A program made the position numbers and the translations under genes. Below are positions 55,047 to 64,000 of a stretch of 64,000 nt of DNA, piece after piece. The stretch is from contig CM038703.1 in assembly GCA_021613375.1 (NCBI GenBank), positions 56,441,254-56,505,253 on the forward strand. The letters run 5' to 3'. The notes under the pieces were generated by a model, which was not told the origin of the DNA, ran no database searches, and saw nothing but the letters and a program-made list of their open reading frames with translations. This DNA is from Megaleporinus macrocephalus (taxonomy: Eukaryota; Chordata; Actinopteri; Characiformes; Anostomidae). The first letter of the stretch is position 1. Each line of letters opens with the position of its first letter.

Positions 55047-55800
55047 AATTATTTCACACTATATGTTATTATGACTTTCTGGCTTTTAAACAATATTTTA
55101 ATAGAAAAATGTAAAAATGTTGGAGCAAATATATTGTGCAGACATCCAGCAGCCTAGCAAAGAAACACCCTCACATAATATTTTTGAATCCCAAGTGCAT
55201 TTATTGTACTCCACATCTATATAGTTATTGTTTCACAGTGGATCAGGCAAAATATTCAATATAACCATGTAAATGAAAAATGTAAACATATGAATGGCCT
55301 ATTTGCTTTATCACTTAAGAAACTGTCAATAAAATAATAAAGTAATGAATGTTTAGAATTGTACAGTATTGTTTCAGTTTAAACCCTCATTTCATTAACA
55401 GGATTTCTCAGTACTATGTTAATTTTTATTTTGACATGTAAAGAAAATGATCCATGAACAAAATGAAAAGTTCATATACGTTTATTGTTTCACAAAAAAT
55501 GACTTCACACTTCAGTGGCCTTTAAAAACAATCACATACACCAAATCAATAATAAGCCCAATAATAGCAAACCAAATTCATGGTACACATCTACATGGAA
55601 CATTAAGCCATTACTGAATTACAAAACCAAGAACATTCATTGTGTTAGGGTAAGTTACATTTCCCCTCCAGTTTGTTATGTCATAGAGAAGATTAAAGCT
55701 ATAGCCTAGTTACACTTATGGATTTAGGGCTGACTGAATAAGTATCTGAGGGTAAAGTTGCAACCAAGGTGCATTCAAGTAACTCGTTGGTCACTCAGAT
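55047..55800. other. OR6 3' flank
   Basis: It has the AATCACATACACCAAATCAATAA block (55538) and continues AGAGAAGATTAAAGCTATAG (55685), parallel to the OR2 3' flank at 19000. No gene. Confidence 0.55.
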
Positions 55801-55801
55801 A

Positions 55802-56838
55802 CACTATATTGGCAAAAGTGTTGACTCGTCTGCCTATGAATTTGAGTGATCCATACGGTTTTAATATGATGTCAGCCATTTGCAGTTATAACACCTTCAA
55901 CTCTTCTGGGAAGGCTCTCCACAGGGTTTAGGAGAGTGTTTATGGGAATTTTTGACCGTTCTTCCAGAAGCACATTTGTGAGATCAGACACTGGTGTTGG
56001 CCGAAAGGGGCCTGTTTGCAGTCTCCGCTCTAATTCATCCCCCTATCGAGGTCAGGACTCTGGACCAGTCAAGTCCTTCCACACCAAACTCACCCATCCT
56101 GGTCTTTGTGGAGCTGCTTTTTTGGTGGGCAGCCATGTTGGAACAATAAGGGGCCATCCCCAAACTGTTTAGACAAAGTTGGGCATATGAAATTGCCCTG
56201 AATCTCTTGGTCTGCTGAAGCATTAAGAGTTCCTTTTACTGGAACTAAGGGTCCGAGCCCAACTCATGGAAAACACCCCTACACCATTATCGCCCCTCCA
56301 CCATACTTTACACTTGGCACAATGCAGTCAGACAAGTGCCGTTCCCCTGGCAACCACTAAACCCAGACTGGAGAACCATGCTTGGCCACTCCAGAAAACA
56401 TGTCTCCACTGCAGTCAAGTGGCGATGTGCTTTATGCCACTGCATCCGATGCTCTGCATTGCGCTTGGTGATGTAAGGCTTGGATGCAGCCACTCAGCCA
56501 CGGAAACCCATTCCATGAAGCTCTCTATGCTGTTTTGAAGTTTGGAGGTCTGTACTGACTGTTCAGAATATTGGTGAGCTCTGTGCACTTTGCTCCTCAG
56601 CATCCGCTGATCCACGCTGTCATTTTTTTTGTTGCTACCAATTGGTGGCTGAGTTTTCAATCACTTCCACTTTGTTATAACACCACTGACAGTCAACTGT
56701 GGAATATTTAGTAGTGAGGAAACACAACTTTTGCCCAGGTGGCGTCCTATCACGGTACCACGCTGGAGTTCACTGAGTTCCTGAGAGCAACCCATTCTTT
56801 CACTAGTGTGTGTAGAAGCAGTCTGCTTGTCCTCTACA
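55802..56838 (-). mobile_element. Tc1-like transposon, decayed and truncated (minus strand)
   Basis: The terminal sequence CACTATATTGGCAAAAGTGT is at 55802. On the minus strand, from 56810 to 56035, transposase pieces read MGCSQELSELQRGTVIGRHL and LTVSGVITKWK (DNA-binding), FMEWVSVAE and AASKPYITKRNAEHRMQWHK, then MGEFGVEGLDW (near the last catalytic region). Stops and frameshifts are present in every third. The start-side terminus is cut off at about 56838, where a LINE tail follows. The fragment at 1795 belongs to the same family. Confidence 0.8.
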
Positions 56839-56990
56839 GCAAGTTTCAAGTTTATTTGTCATTTGCACATCATGTAGGACATAACATGCATTGAAATGCT
56901 TGGGGTGAGGCTCAGATAAAACTGTCAGAAAGCATGTTCTGCATGCTCATCCCTGGATTGAGAACAGTTGCACAATTGAGAACTCATATA
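56839..56990 (-). mobile_element. LINE 3'-tail-like sequence
   Basis: GTTTCAAGTTTATTTGTCAT at 56843, the reverse of tails such as ATGACAAATAAACTTGAAAC found at the ends of L2/CR1-group LINEs. Its extent is uncertain. Confidence 0.45.
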
Positions 56991-57239
56991 GAGAACGCAT
57001 ATAGACTTGCTGCCCTGCTGATGTGAGAAAGAAAGACACTGGTCTTCCAGCCACACTCCAGGAATAAGAGGGCTTTAAAAGGGACTGAGATAAGTAACAG
57101 TGATGATTGGCTATGGACTCTTTCACCATTAATGTGTGAATAAAGCATGCTTTTAACCCCGGTGTTTGTGTGTCTCTAAGCTCTCTTTGATTTTCCCAGA
57201 GAGTGTACCACATGGTGGACAGGGTCCTCTGACTGGTAG

Positions 57240-57690
57240 TAAAAGGCACAAGACAGTCCGCTTGGAGTTTGCCAAAAGACACCTGAAGGACTCTCAGACC
57301 ATGAGAAACAAAATTCTCTGGTCTGATGAACTCATTTCTGGAGGAAAACAGGCATCCCTCATCACCTGGCCAAAGACATCCTTACAGTGAAACATGCTGG
57401 TGGCAGCATTATGCTCTGAAGTTGTTTTTTGTCAGCAGGAACTGGGAGACTATTCAGGGTTGTGGGAAAGATGAATGCAGCAATGTACAGAGACAACCTT
57501 GAAGAAAACCAGATTCAGAGTGCTCTTGACCTCAGACTGGAGTGAAGGTTCATCTTCCAACAGGACAATGACCCTAAACACACAGCCAAAATAGTGGTGT
57601 GTCTTTGGGACAACTCTGTAAATGTTCTTAAGTGGCCCAGCCACAGCCCAGACTTGAACCCAATTGAACATATCTGGAGTAGAGAGAGTA
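57240..57690 (+). mobile_element. Tc1 transposase relic
   Basis: LEFAKRHLKDSQTMRNKILW then SDEL (57265-57330) carries the first catalytic Asp. After a deletion come TVKHAGGSIMLW (57380), [35 protein letters not shown] (57555-57600; second Asp) and [16 protein letters not shown] (57632-57679; catalytic Glu). All three catalytic residues survive, but a stop after RLE and deletions make it inactive. No terminal repeats found. Confidence 0.8.
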
Positions 57691-57699
57691 TTGGGGGAA

Positions 57700-58200
57700 C
57701 AATTGTTCCCACTTACATCTTCATTCTCTTCCCCCAGCCAAAAACTCTGATAGCAGATGCTCAAGTTCCTTTGTATCATGAGATGCTGGCTCAAGCCAGA
57801 GGCCCAGACTCCCAAAGAGATGGTTAACCAAGTGGTCCGAAGGATGAAAGGGCACATGCAGCACCTCAGAGAGCTGTTCTTGGCTGTGATGGCAGGTGCT
57901 GGCCACAATATGTTGCCATTTTAAGGCTCAGTATGAACCAAACATATAAAATGCAAGAAAGTCAAAGGAATATCACGTCCTATACCTATAACTTAAAGAA
58001 AGTCACATGTCCTATGAAGATGTCCCATCTTCCCATCTGTAGGTATTACTTGGGTCAATGGACATACATACACCTTTAGAATGAGACTGCATGAATTTAA
58101 TCTACATCGAAGGTGTCAGGGGGGAAACCTCCACTGTTTAGGAAGACCATACAGTAAAGACCTAGTTTGCGGCAGTTGCAAAAGCCATGTTTAACAAATA
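57700..58200. other. Spacer, partly duplicated
   Basis: CCTTTAGAATGAGACTGCAT (58072) to GGAAACCTCCACTG parallels 47046-47100. No gene. Confidence 0.4.
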
Positions 58201-58202
58201 AG

Positions 58203-58285
58203 ACAAGATTTGATTATTAGAGCCTCCTTTATACTTTTAAAGCAAAGTGATGGAAATGTATATTAACTGTCATGCCTGAGAGTTG
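58203..58285 (+). mobile_element. Small Tc1 transposase scrap
   Basis: AAGATTTGATTATTAGAGCC parallels AAGATTTGATCATAAGAACT at 47239, followed by GATGGAAATGTATATTAACTG. It is the same scrap as upstream of OR3-OR5, reduced to about 80 bp. Confidence 0.45.
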
Positions 58286-59945
58286 TCAAAACACATTTTA
58301 ACAGCTTGTATCTGCAATTTCTTTCTTTCAGCCACTACCCAAAGCTCGTGACTATAGGTGAGAGTAGGAATGTAGAACGCCTTTTGGCTCAGCTCTCTCT
58401 TCACCAGGACAGACCCGTTCAGAGCCTGCATCACTGCAGACGCTGCGCCAATCTGCCTGTCAACCTCCCACTCCATCCTTTCCTCACTCATGAACAAGAC
58501 TTCGAGATACTTAAACTATTCCACTTGAGGCAAGAGGTAATTTCCAACCTGGAGAGGGTGCTCCACCCTTTTCCTACTTAGGACTATAGTTATGGATTTG
58601 AAGGTTCGGATTTTCATCCCAGCCGCTTCACACTCGGCCGCAAACTGATCCAGCAAGAGCTGGAGGTCACGATTTGATGATGCCAGCAGGACCACAACAT
58701 CTGCAAAGCGCAGAGATGGAATCCAGAGGTGGCCATGCCAGACACCCTCTGTTACCTGTCTGCGCGGAGAAATCCTGTCCATTAAAATTATGAACAGGAC
58801 TGGTGATAGTGGGCAGCCCTGACGGAGTCTGAAAACCTGTTTTATTACTGGCAATGTGAACCAAGCTCCTGCTCCATTCATATAGGGACAGGACGGTCCA
58901 TAGCAATGAGCCCTGTAGCCCATATTCCTGGATCACCCCCCACAGGGTACCCCGAGGGACCATTGCGAGGCTAAAGAGCCAAAACCTGAATTGTTCCTCC
59001 TGGATCTGAGATTCGACCATCTGCCAGACTCTCTTCTCCAGTACCCCTGCATTTTTAAAAAGGGTGTCCAAGTCCCTAGGTTCTGCTTCCTCTATGGAAG
59101 GAAGGTGTGCTGGTGGGATTGAGGTGATCGTCGAAGTATTCCTTCAACCACCCAACGACTTCCCTAGTCGAGGTCAACAGCTCCCCACCCTCACTGTATA
59201 CAGTGTTCATGAAAAGCTGCTTTCCACGCCTAAGCCGCCCAACAGTTTGCCAGAATCTTCTTGGAGCCAACCGAAAGTCATTTTCCATAGCCACAATGAA
59301 CACTGAACCCCTCCCACAGATTTTTGCATCATCAACGGCCACAGTCTGCTTGGCACACCGGTACCGGTTCCTCCCAATCACTCCCTTCCAGGTTTCACTG
59401 TCATTGCCCACATGAGCATTGAAGTCGTCCAGCCAGGGGGCTACCAATAACTCCTGCCCAATACCTCTCACCCAATGGGCAAATCCAGAGTGAAACAATG
59501 GCCAGCCCTTCTCAAGGATGTTGGTCCCAGAGCCCACACTGTGTGTTGAGGTGAGCCCAACTATATCAGGCTCCTTCCCCAAGGATCACCATGTCCAGGC
59601 CTTCGCCTTCGACTTCCACCCGATCCACATAGCACGAGACTCACATTCCGTCTCCTACAGGTTGTGGGCCCATGGGAGGGTGAACCCATGTATCTCCTTC
59701 GGGCTAAGCCCGGCTGTGCCCCATGGGTGAAAGCCCGGCCACCAAGCACTCACGAGGAGCCCCTCCCCAGGCCTGGCTCCAGGGTTGGGTCATTGTAACC
59801 CTAGTCTGGGCAGGGGATGCCAAGTCCTTGCTGTTCTTGTGGTATTCAATTGGATTTATTTGGATCACTTTTTGTCTGGCCCATCACCCAGGACCAGTTT
59901 GCCTTGGGAGGCCCTACCAGGGGCTATTGCCCCTGACAATATTTC
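58270..59945 (-). mobile_element. I/Nimb-like LINE relic (minus strand)
   Basis: Read from 59945 down to 58270. A 5' region contains GGGCCTCCCAAGGCAAACTG. The endonuclease N-terminus reads EPDIVGLTSTHSVGSGTNIL (59575-59515). A deletion leads to DDFNAHVGNDSETWKGVIGR (59430-59370), where the usual GDFN is DDFN. Then come FRLAPRRFWQTVGRLRRGKQ, and the reverse transcriptase with RQGCPLSPVLFIILMDRI (58835-58780) and LRFADVVVLLASS, where FADD is FADV. The C-terminus reads EVDRQIGAASAVMQAL and PTLTYSHELW. Both active sites are altered and large pieces are deleted. Confidence 0.8.
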
Positions 59946-60065
59946 TCCTTCTCCTTATGTCTGCATGATTGCACATTGTACTCTTTGTTGCATCACGTTG
60001 TTGGAGGAAATTTCCACTGTGTACTTGTACGTAGATGGAATGACAATAAAAGCCTCTTGACTTCA
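59946..60065 (+). mobile_element. LINE 3' tail
   Basis: ATTGCACATTGTACTCTTTG leads to GGAATGACAATAAAAGCCTC TTGAC, the 3' end of an L2/CR1-group LINE, joined head-on to the I/Nimb relic. Confidence 0.55.
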
Positions 60066-60069
60066 CTGC

Positions 60070-61828
60070 TCTCCATCAGAATGCAGGACATTTTCAGCAC
60101 ACAGAATGTGATGAAAGCTCCAGGACATGACTTGGTCTCTCCATCCACCCTGAAACATTGCTGTGACCAACTAGCACCAACATTTTTAAGAAATCACTGA
60201 AACTCTGCTCTGTCCCTACATGCTTTAAAACATCCACCATCATTAAAGTCCCAAAGAAATCGACTATCACTGCACTTAATGACTGCAGGCTAGTGGCCCT
60301 GACCTCTGTAGTCATGAAAGTCTTTGAACACCTGGTCCTTACCCATGTGAGGGCCATTACAGGTCTTCTGCTGGACCCCTTGCAGTGTGCATACAGAGCT
60401 AACAGGTCTGTCAAAGGCATGGTCAACCTGGACCTGCACTTCATGCATCTCGGCAGTCCTGGAACTTATGCTAGAGTTCTGTTTGTGGACTTCAGCTCTG
60501 CATATAACACCGTAGTGCTGCAGCTTCTGCATGTAAAACTGTCCCAGCTGTCAATGCCAGAATCCACGTGTCAACAGATAACAGCAGGTGCGGCTAGGCA
60601 AATACACATCTGACCTCCGGACCCTCAGTACTGGAGTACCACAGGGCTGCATGCTGCCCCCCCTCCTATTCAGTCTCTACACAAACAACTGTGTCTCCAA
60701 GGAACCAGCTGTGAAGGTCCTGAAATTTGCACATGACACCACTGTGCTGGGCCTCATAGCCAACGGCAAAGAGTCTTCCTGCAGAAAGGAAATCGAGCAC
60801 CTTGTTTTTTGGTGCAGCAGCAATCACCTGTTACTCAACAAACAAAAGACAGTGGAGATGGTAGTGGACTTTAGACACAACCCCCCCCCCCCCCCCCCCC
60901 CGGCCTACCCCCCCCCCAATATCAATGACTCTGTGGTTTCCACTGTGAAGTCACAGAAGTTCCTGGGCACCACCATATCCAAGGACCTGAAGTGGGAGAG
61001 AAGCATGGTCTCCATAGCCAAGAAAGCAAAGCAGAGAATGTTCTTCCTGAAACAGCTGAAGAAATTCAACCTTCCACAGACTCTGAAGAGCCAGTTCTTC
61101 ACATCTGGTTTGGTTCCTCCACCTCACAAGAACAAGCCAAACTTCAGCACATAATCAGACAGCAGAGCGGATCATTGGATGCAATGTACCAACGCTTCAG
61201 GACATCTACACCAGCAGGGTAAGGAAACATCACAGCTGACCCCTGTCATCCTGGATGTCACATCTTCCAGGCACTTCCTTCTGGCAGAAGACTCAGGACC
61301 ATCAAGAACAATACAACCAGACATGCTAACAGCTTTTACCCCCTTTTACAGCTGTCACGCTCACTAACCACAGCGGTCACCCTGCACTTCAAACTCATAC
61401 CTGAACTGAATCTCTCTGTATTACAGGAACGCCTTTGTAACATAATGCTTATTAGCACAGCTGTAGAGATTCTGTAAATAACAGCTCTTATAATATGTGT
61501 CTACTCACTTTTTATGGAATATTTTAATCAATCAGTCAGGGCCTTTATTGCCACACAGTCACAAGTAAATTATAATCAATATCCAGATACATATAAGCAC
61601 AAATATTCATGTACCACATTAGCAGTTTTTCTAGCTCTTTGCTACTCTTATTGTTCTTATTATTTATTCAATTTGTTATTTATTCTTATTATTGGATCTT
61701 CTTGTGCCTTTTCCTTAGTGTGATATTGTTCTTGTTACATATTCACACACGTGTGCCTCACCAAGACAAATCCCTGTAAATGTGTGACATACTTGGCAAA
61801 ATAAATTATTCTGATTCCGATTACTCAC
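60070..61828 (+). mobile_element. Rex1-like LINE, 3' half, decayed
   Basis: Reverse transcriptase blocks run in order: [62 protein letters not shown] (60470-60510), LSTGVPQGCMLPPLLFSLYT (60625-60684), KFAHDTTVLGLIA (FADD has become FAHD, about 60725) and FLGTTISKDLKWERSM. A poly-C run (60881-60901 and 60908-60917) expands a Pro-rich stretch after VVDFRHN. The 3' UTR ends AATAAATTATTCTGATTCCG. It is a different, more diverged copy than the LINE at 2.6-5.9 kb. Confidence 0.78.
60881..60917 (+). repeat. Poly-C tract
   Basis: 21 C, then a short break, then about 10 C, inside the Rex1-like frame. It is liable to slippage and assembly error. Confidence 0.85.
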
Positions 61829-62069
61829 CCACAAGCCTTCAAAATACTTGGAAAAATAGATATTAGGTGAAAACACCTAATCAAGACAAAGACATCAGGT
61901 GACTAACTCACCTTCACTAAATTCAGGAAGATGTGATACAAAAAGAATAAAAACAGGAAATAAAGGTACATAACAACAAATGTGAACTTGTGAAACATCA
62001 CTGCATAATTATCATTTGGTTGTATATTTCGGACAAATAAGCTGTAAAAATCTCTAAATCTGTTTAAAC

Positions 62070-62176
62070 ACCTTGTTCATGCACCTGTAAAAGAGGCAGG
62101 GCGGATTTAGTAATCTATTCATTAGTCAGTGAACCACTAAGGAATATGTATCTGCTGAGAAGAGAATATATAAAAT
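62070..62176 (+). promoter_or_regulatory. OR7 upstream module
   Basis: CTTGTTCATGCACCTGTAAA, TCTATTCATTAGTCAG, core TGAACCACTAAGGAATATGT, CTGCTGAGAAGAGAA and TATAAA at 62169-62174, 182 bp before the start codon. Confidence 0.7.
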
Positions 62177-62265
62177 TACACACAGAGTTATTTTCCCTGC
62201 CACAACCCGGCTGTCTCTCTTCCTCTGTTTCAGCCACAGTATCTCTGTACTGTTCACTCTTATGC

Positions 62266-62289
62266 ATGGAGTTAACGATGCCTGGCTAA
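62266..62289 (+). promoter_or_regulatory. OR7 leader mini-uORF
   Basis: ATG at 62266 reads MELTMPG-stop (Asp changed to Gly, frame kept); inner MPG-stop from 62278. The frame ends 61 bases before the OR7 ATG. Confidence 0.45.
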
Positions 62290-62350
62290 ATACATAATAT
62301 ACTTGTGTCAACACAACTAACCTGATGTTGTAGGTTAATGGATTTTTTTC

Positions 62351-63289
62351 ATGGATTTTTCTACTAATGATACATATATATATTTGGAAGGTCATGTGGA
62401 GTTGGAGAAATATAGATATGTTTACTTTATAGTTGCTCTCTTTGTTTATATACTGATAATTTGTTGTAATGTTGTTGTTATTATTGTTATTTACACAAAC
62501 AAATGTCTCCATGAGCCCATGTACATATTCATTGCTGCTTTACTTTGTAATGCTCTCTTTGGAACAGTTTCATTTTATCCTAAATTGCTGATTGATTTAC
62601 TCTCTGAAACACCAGCTATTACTCATGAAGCCTGTCTGTTTCAGGCCTTTTGCATTTATACATATGCTGTATCTGAGTTTACTCTATTATCAGCTATGGC
62701 GTATGACAGGTATGTATCTATATATAAACCATTAATATATCCAACTCTTATAAAAATGTCCACTGTTAGAAAACTCTTATTTTTCTGTTGGTTTGTACCT
62801 TCCTGTGAAATGGGAATATCAATAATACTAACATACCGACAGCTGTGTAAATTTAAATTAAACAGAATCTATTGTAGTAATTTCGCAATCGCTAAATTAA
62901 GCTGTGGAGATATAACTGCTGTGAGTACGTATGGGCTCGTTCTTTTAAATGTTGTTATTTTGCCACCCATGATATTTATAATCTACTCGTATGTTAGAAT
63001 ACTTTATGTCTGTTTAAGAAATTCAAATGATTTCAGAAAAAGAGCTCTACAGACCTGCTTCCCACATCTTATCATTTTCATCAGCTTCACTGTTATTTCC
63101 TGTTTTGAAGTGATTAACAGCAGACTAGAAGGAAATGTGCCTCATATTGTGTCCATGATAATGTCAGTTGAAAATGCTGTTATTTCTCCTTTAATCAATC
63201 CTATTATTTATGGATTGAAACTGCAGGAGATACGGAATAGGATTAGGAGAATGTTGTGGAAAAGAAAGACACATATCTTTGGAAGCTGA
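62351..63289 (+). CDS. Odorant receptor OR7, Cys-to-Tyr after DRY
   Basis: A 312-residue intronless olfactory GPCR starting MDFSTNDTYIYL, with a glycosylation site at Asn6. All helices, LHEPMYIF, KALQTCFPH and NPIIYGL are present. The motif after TM3 is MAYDRYVSIYKPLIYP: the Cys that nearly all ORs keep at this position (about 125) is Tyr, and Gln129 is Ile. ECL2 is one residue shorter, as in OR2. From TM4 to the 3' flank it is nearly identical to OR2, while the N-terminal half (LLIDLLSETPAITHEACLFQ) matches OR5. The frame is intact, so it may be functional with altered G-protein coupling or at the start of decay. Confidence 0.92.
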   Translation: MDFSTNDTYIYLEGHVELEKYRYVYFIVALFVYILIICCNVVVIIVIYTNKCLHEPMYIFIAALLCNALFGTVSFYPKLLIDLLSETPAITHEACLFQAFCIYTYAVSEFTLLSAMAYDRYVSIYKPLIYPTLIKMSTVRKLLFFCWFVPSCEMGISIILTYRQLCKFKLNRIYCSNFAIAKLSCGDITAVSTYGLVLLNVVILPPMIFIIYSYVRILYVCLRNSNDFRKRALQTCFPHLIIFISFTVISCFEVINSRLEGNVPHIVSMIMSVENAVISPLINPIIYGLKLQEIRNRIRRMLWKRKTHIFGS

Positions 63290-64000
63290 AATCTTTCTAT
63301 GTTGGTTTCAAAGCACTATTTTTAATAGCAATGTTTAAGAGGAGTGTTAGCTACGTTGTATGTATTTTATTGTGCACAGCATAATAGCTTGTATTGTCAT
63401 TTAAACAAGTATTGAATGAAAGAAACTGTGCAGAGGTCCAGTAGTCCAGCAAAGACTACTATATTTTTACATCTGGACATCTATGTTAATTGAAAATGTA
63501 AACATATAAATGGACTAATTCGTTTATAGAGAAACTATTATTTATTTATAGAGAATTATTATTGAGAAACTGTCAATAAAAACACAATAAAGTAATGAAT
63601 AGTTGGAATTTTTCTAATTGTTTTCAACCCTTTGCTATTTAATTCCCCATTCTGTCTGAATAATGTGATTTATCAGCACTGTGTTAATTTTTATTTTGAT
63701 ATGTAAAAAATGGTCAATGAACAAAATGAAAAGTTCACATACTTTTATTTTGCATCACAAAATACAATTTTAAACAATAAAAACACTTCATTTATGCAAT
63801 AATCAATACCAAATCAATAATACACCTAATAATAAGCCCAATAATAGCACACTTAATTCTTGGTACACATTTCAGTAGTATTGTAGTGTCGTTTATTTCG
63901 CCAATTATGTCACACATACAAGGAATTTGTCTTGGTGAGGCACATGTGTTTGACATGTAACAAGAAAAATATTGCACAAGAGAAACACACAACACGATAC
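63290..64000. other. OR7 3' flank to window end
   Basis: The first 130 bp are almost identical to the OR2 3' flank (GTTGGTTTCAAAGCACTATT, GAGGAGTGTTAGCTACGTTG). The AATCAATACCAAATCAATAATAC block is at 63800. Near 63900-63990 the text (TTTATTTCGCCAATTATGTC, CTTGGTGAGGCACATGTG) resembles the reverse of the Rex1-like 3' UTR at 61740. No gene. Confidence 0.55.

Noticed and set aside
1..64000. tRNA, rRNA or other structured RNA genes
   Set aside because: No cloverleaf or known RNA family could be recognised by eye; a covariance-model search would decide.

Overview
The window is nuclear DNA from a teleost fish. There are no bacterial-style operons. The only intact-looking host genes are single-exon odorant receptor (OR) genes of one fish-type subfamily, and the rest is typical fish repeat content: Rex1/CR1, L2, L1 and I/Nimb-like LINEs, Ty3/gypsy and DIRS-type retroelements, several Tc1-like transposon families, and AT-rich micro- and minisatellites. 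All family names come from reading protein motifs by eye, without any database search.

The backbone is a tandem array of OR genes, all on the plus strand, starting at 6491, 17331, 28226, 38703, 48004, 54107 and 62351. Six are open over about 312-314 codons. The one at 54107 is broken by a frameshift, and an eighth locus at 32538-32680 is only a TM3-region fragment. Each of the seven has a matching upstream module: a homeodomain-like ATTAG/AATTAG box, a nearly invariant core (AGTGAACCACT-AAGGAATATGT) and a TATA box 160-190 bp before the start codon. Six share a leader carrying a tiny upstream reading frame that ends Met-Pro-Asp/Gly-stop. The repeated promoter, leader, coding region and 3' flank show that the cluster grew by tandem duplication.

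Region by region: 1-6200 holds an inverted pair of 21-bp minisatellites around a Tc1 scrap, then a nearly full-length Rex1/CR1 LINE. 6.2-17 kb holds OR1, an L1 scrap, a 1.8-kb array of a 20-bp minisatellite grown from the tail of a dispersed repeat, and an L2 LINE interrupted by a mariner-type MITE. 17-28 kb holds OR2, a gypsy element split by an L2 tail, a second gypsy relic and a DIRS relic. 28-48 kb holds OR3 and OR4 in duplicated units that share Tc1, gypsy and DIRS debris; the best DIRS copy is at 42.3-45.1 kb. 48-64 kb holds OR5, a large inverted repeat, a GC-rich segment with unassigned open frames, the OR6 pseudogene, a Tc1/LINE graveyard on both strands, and OR7.

OR proteins act at the cilia of olfactory sensory neurons through a G protein and cAMP, one receptor per neuron, so the genes here are alternative products rather than a pathway. 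I found no clear new enzymatic system. The least expected signals are the conserved OR promoter core, the conserved mini-uORF, the 20-bp array seeded by a repeat tail, and the inverted-repeat structures.
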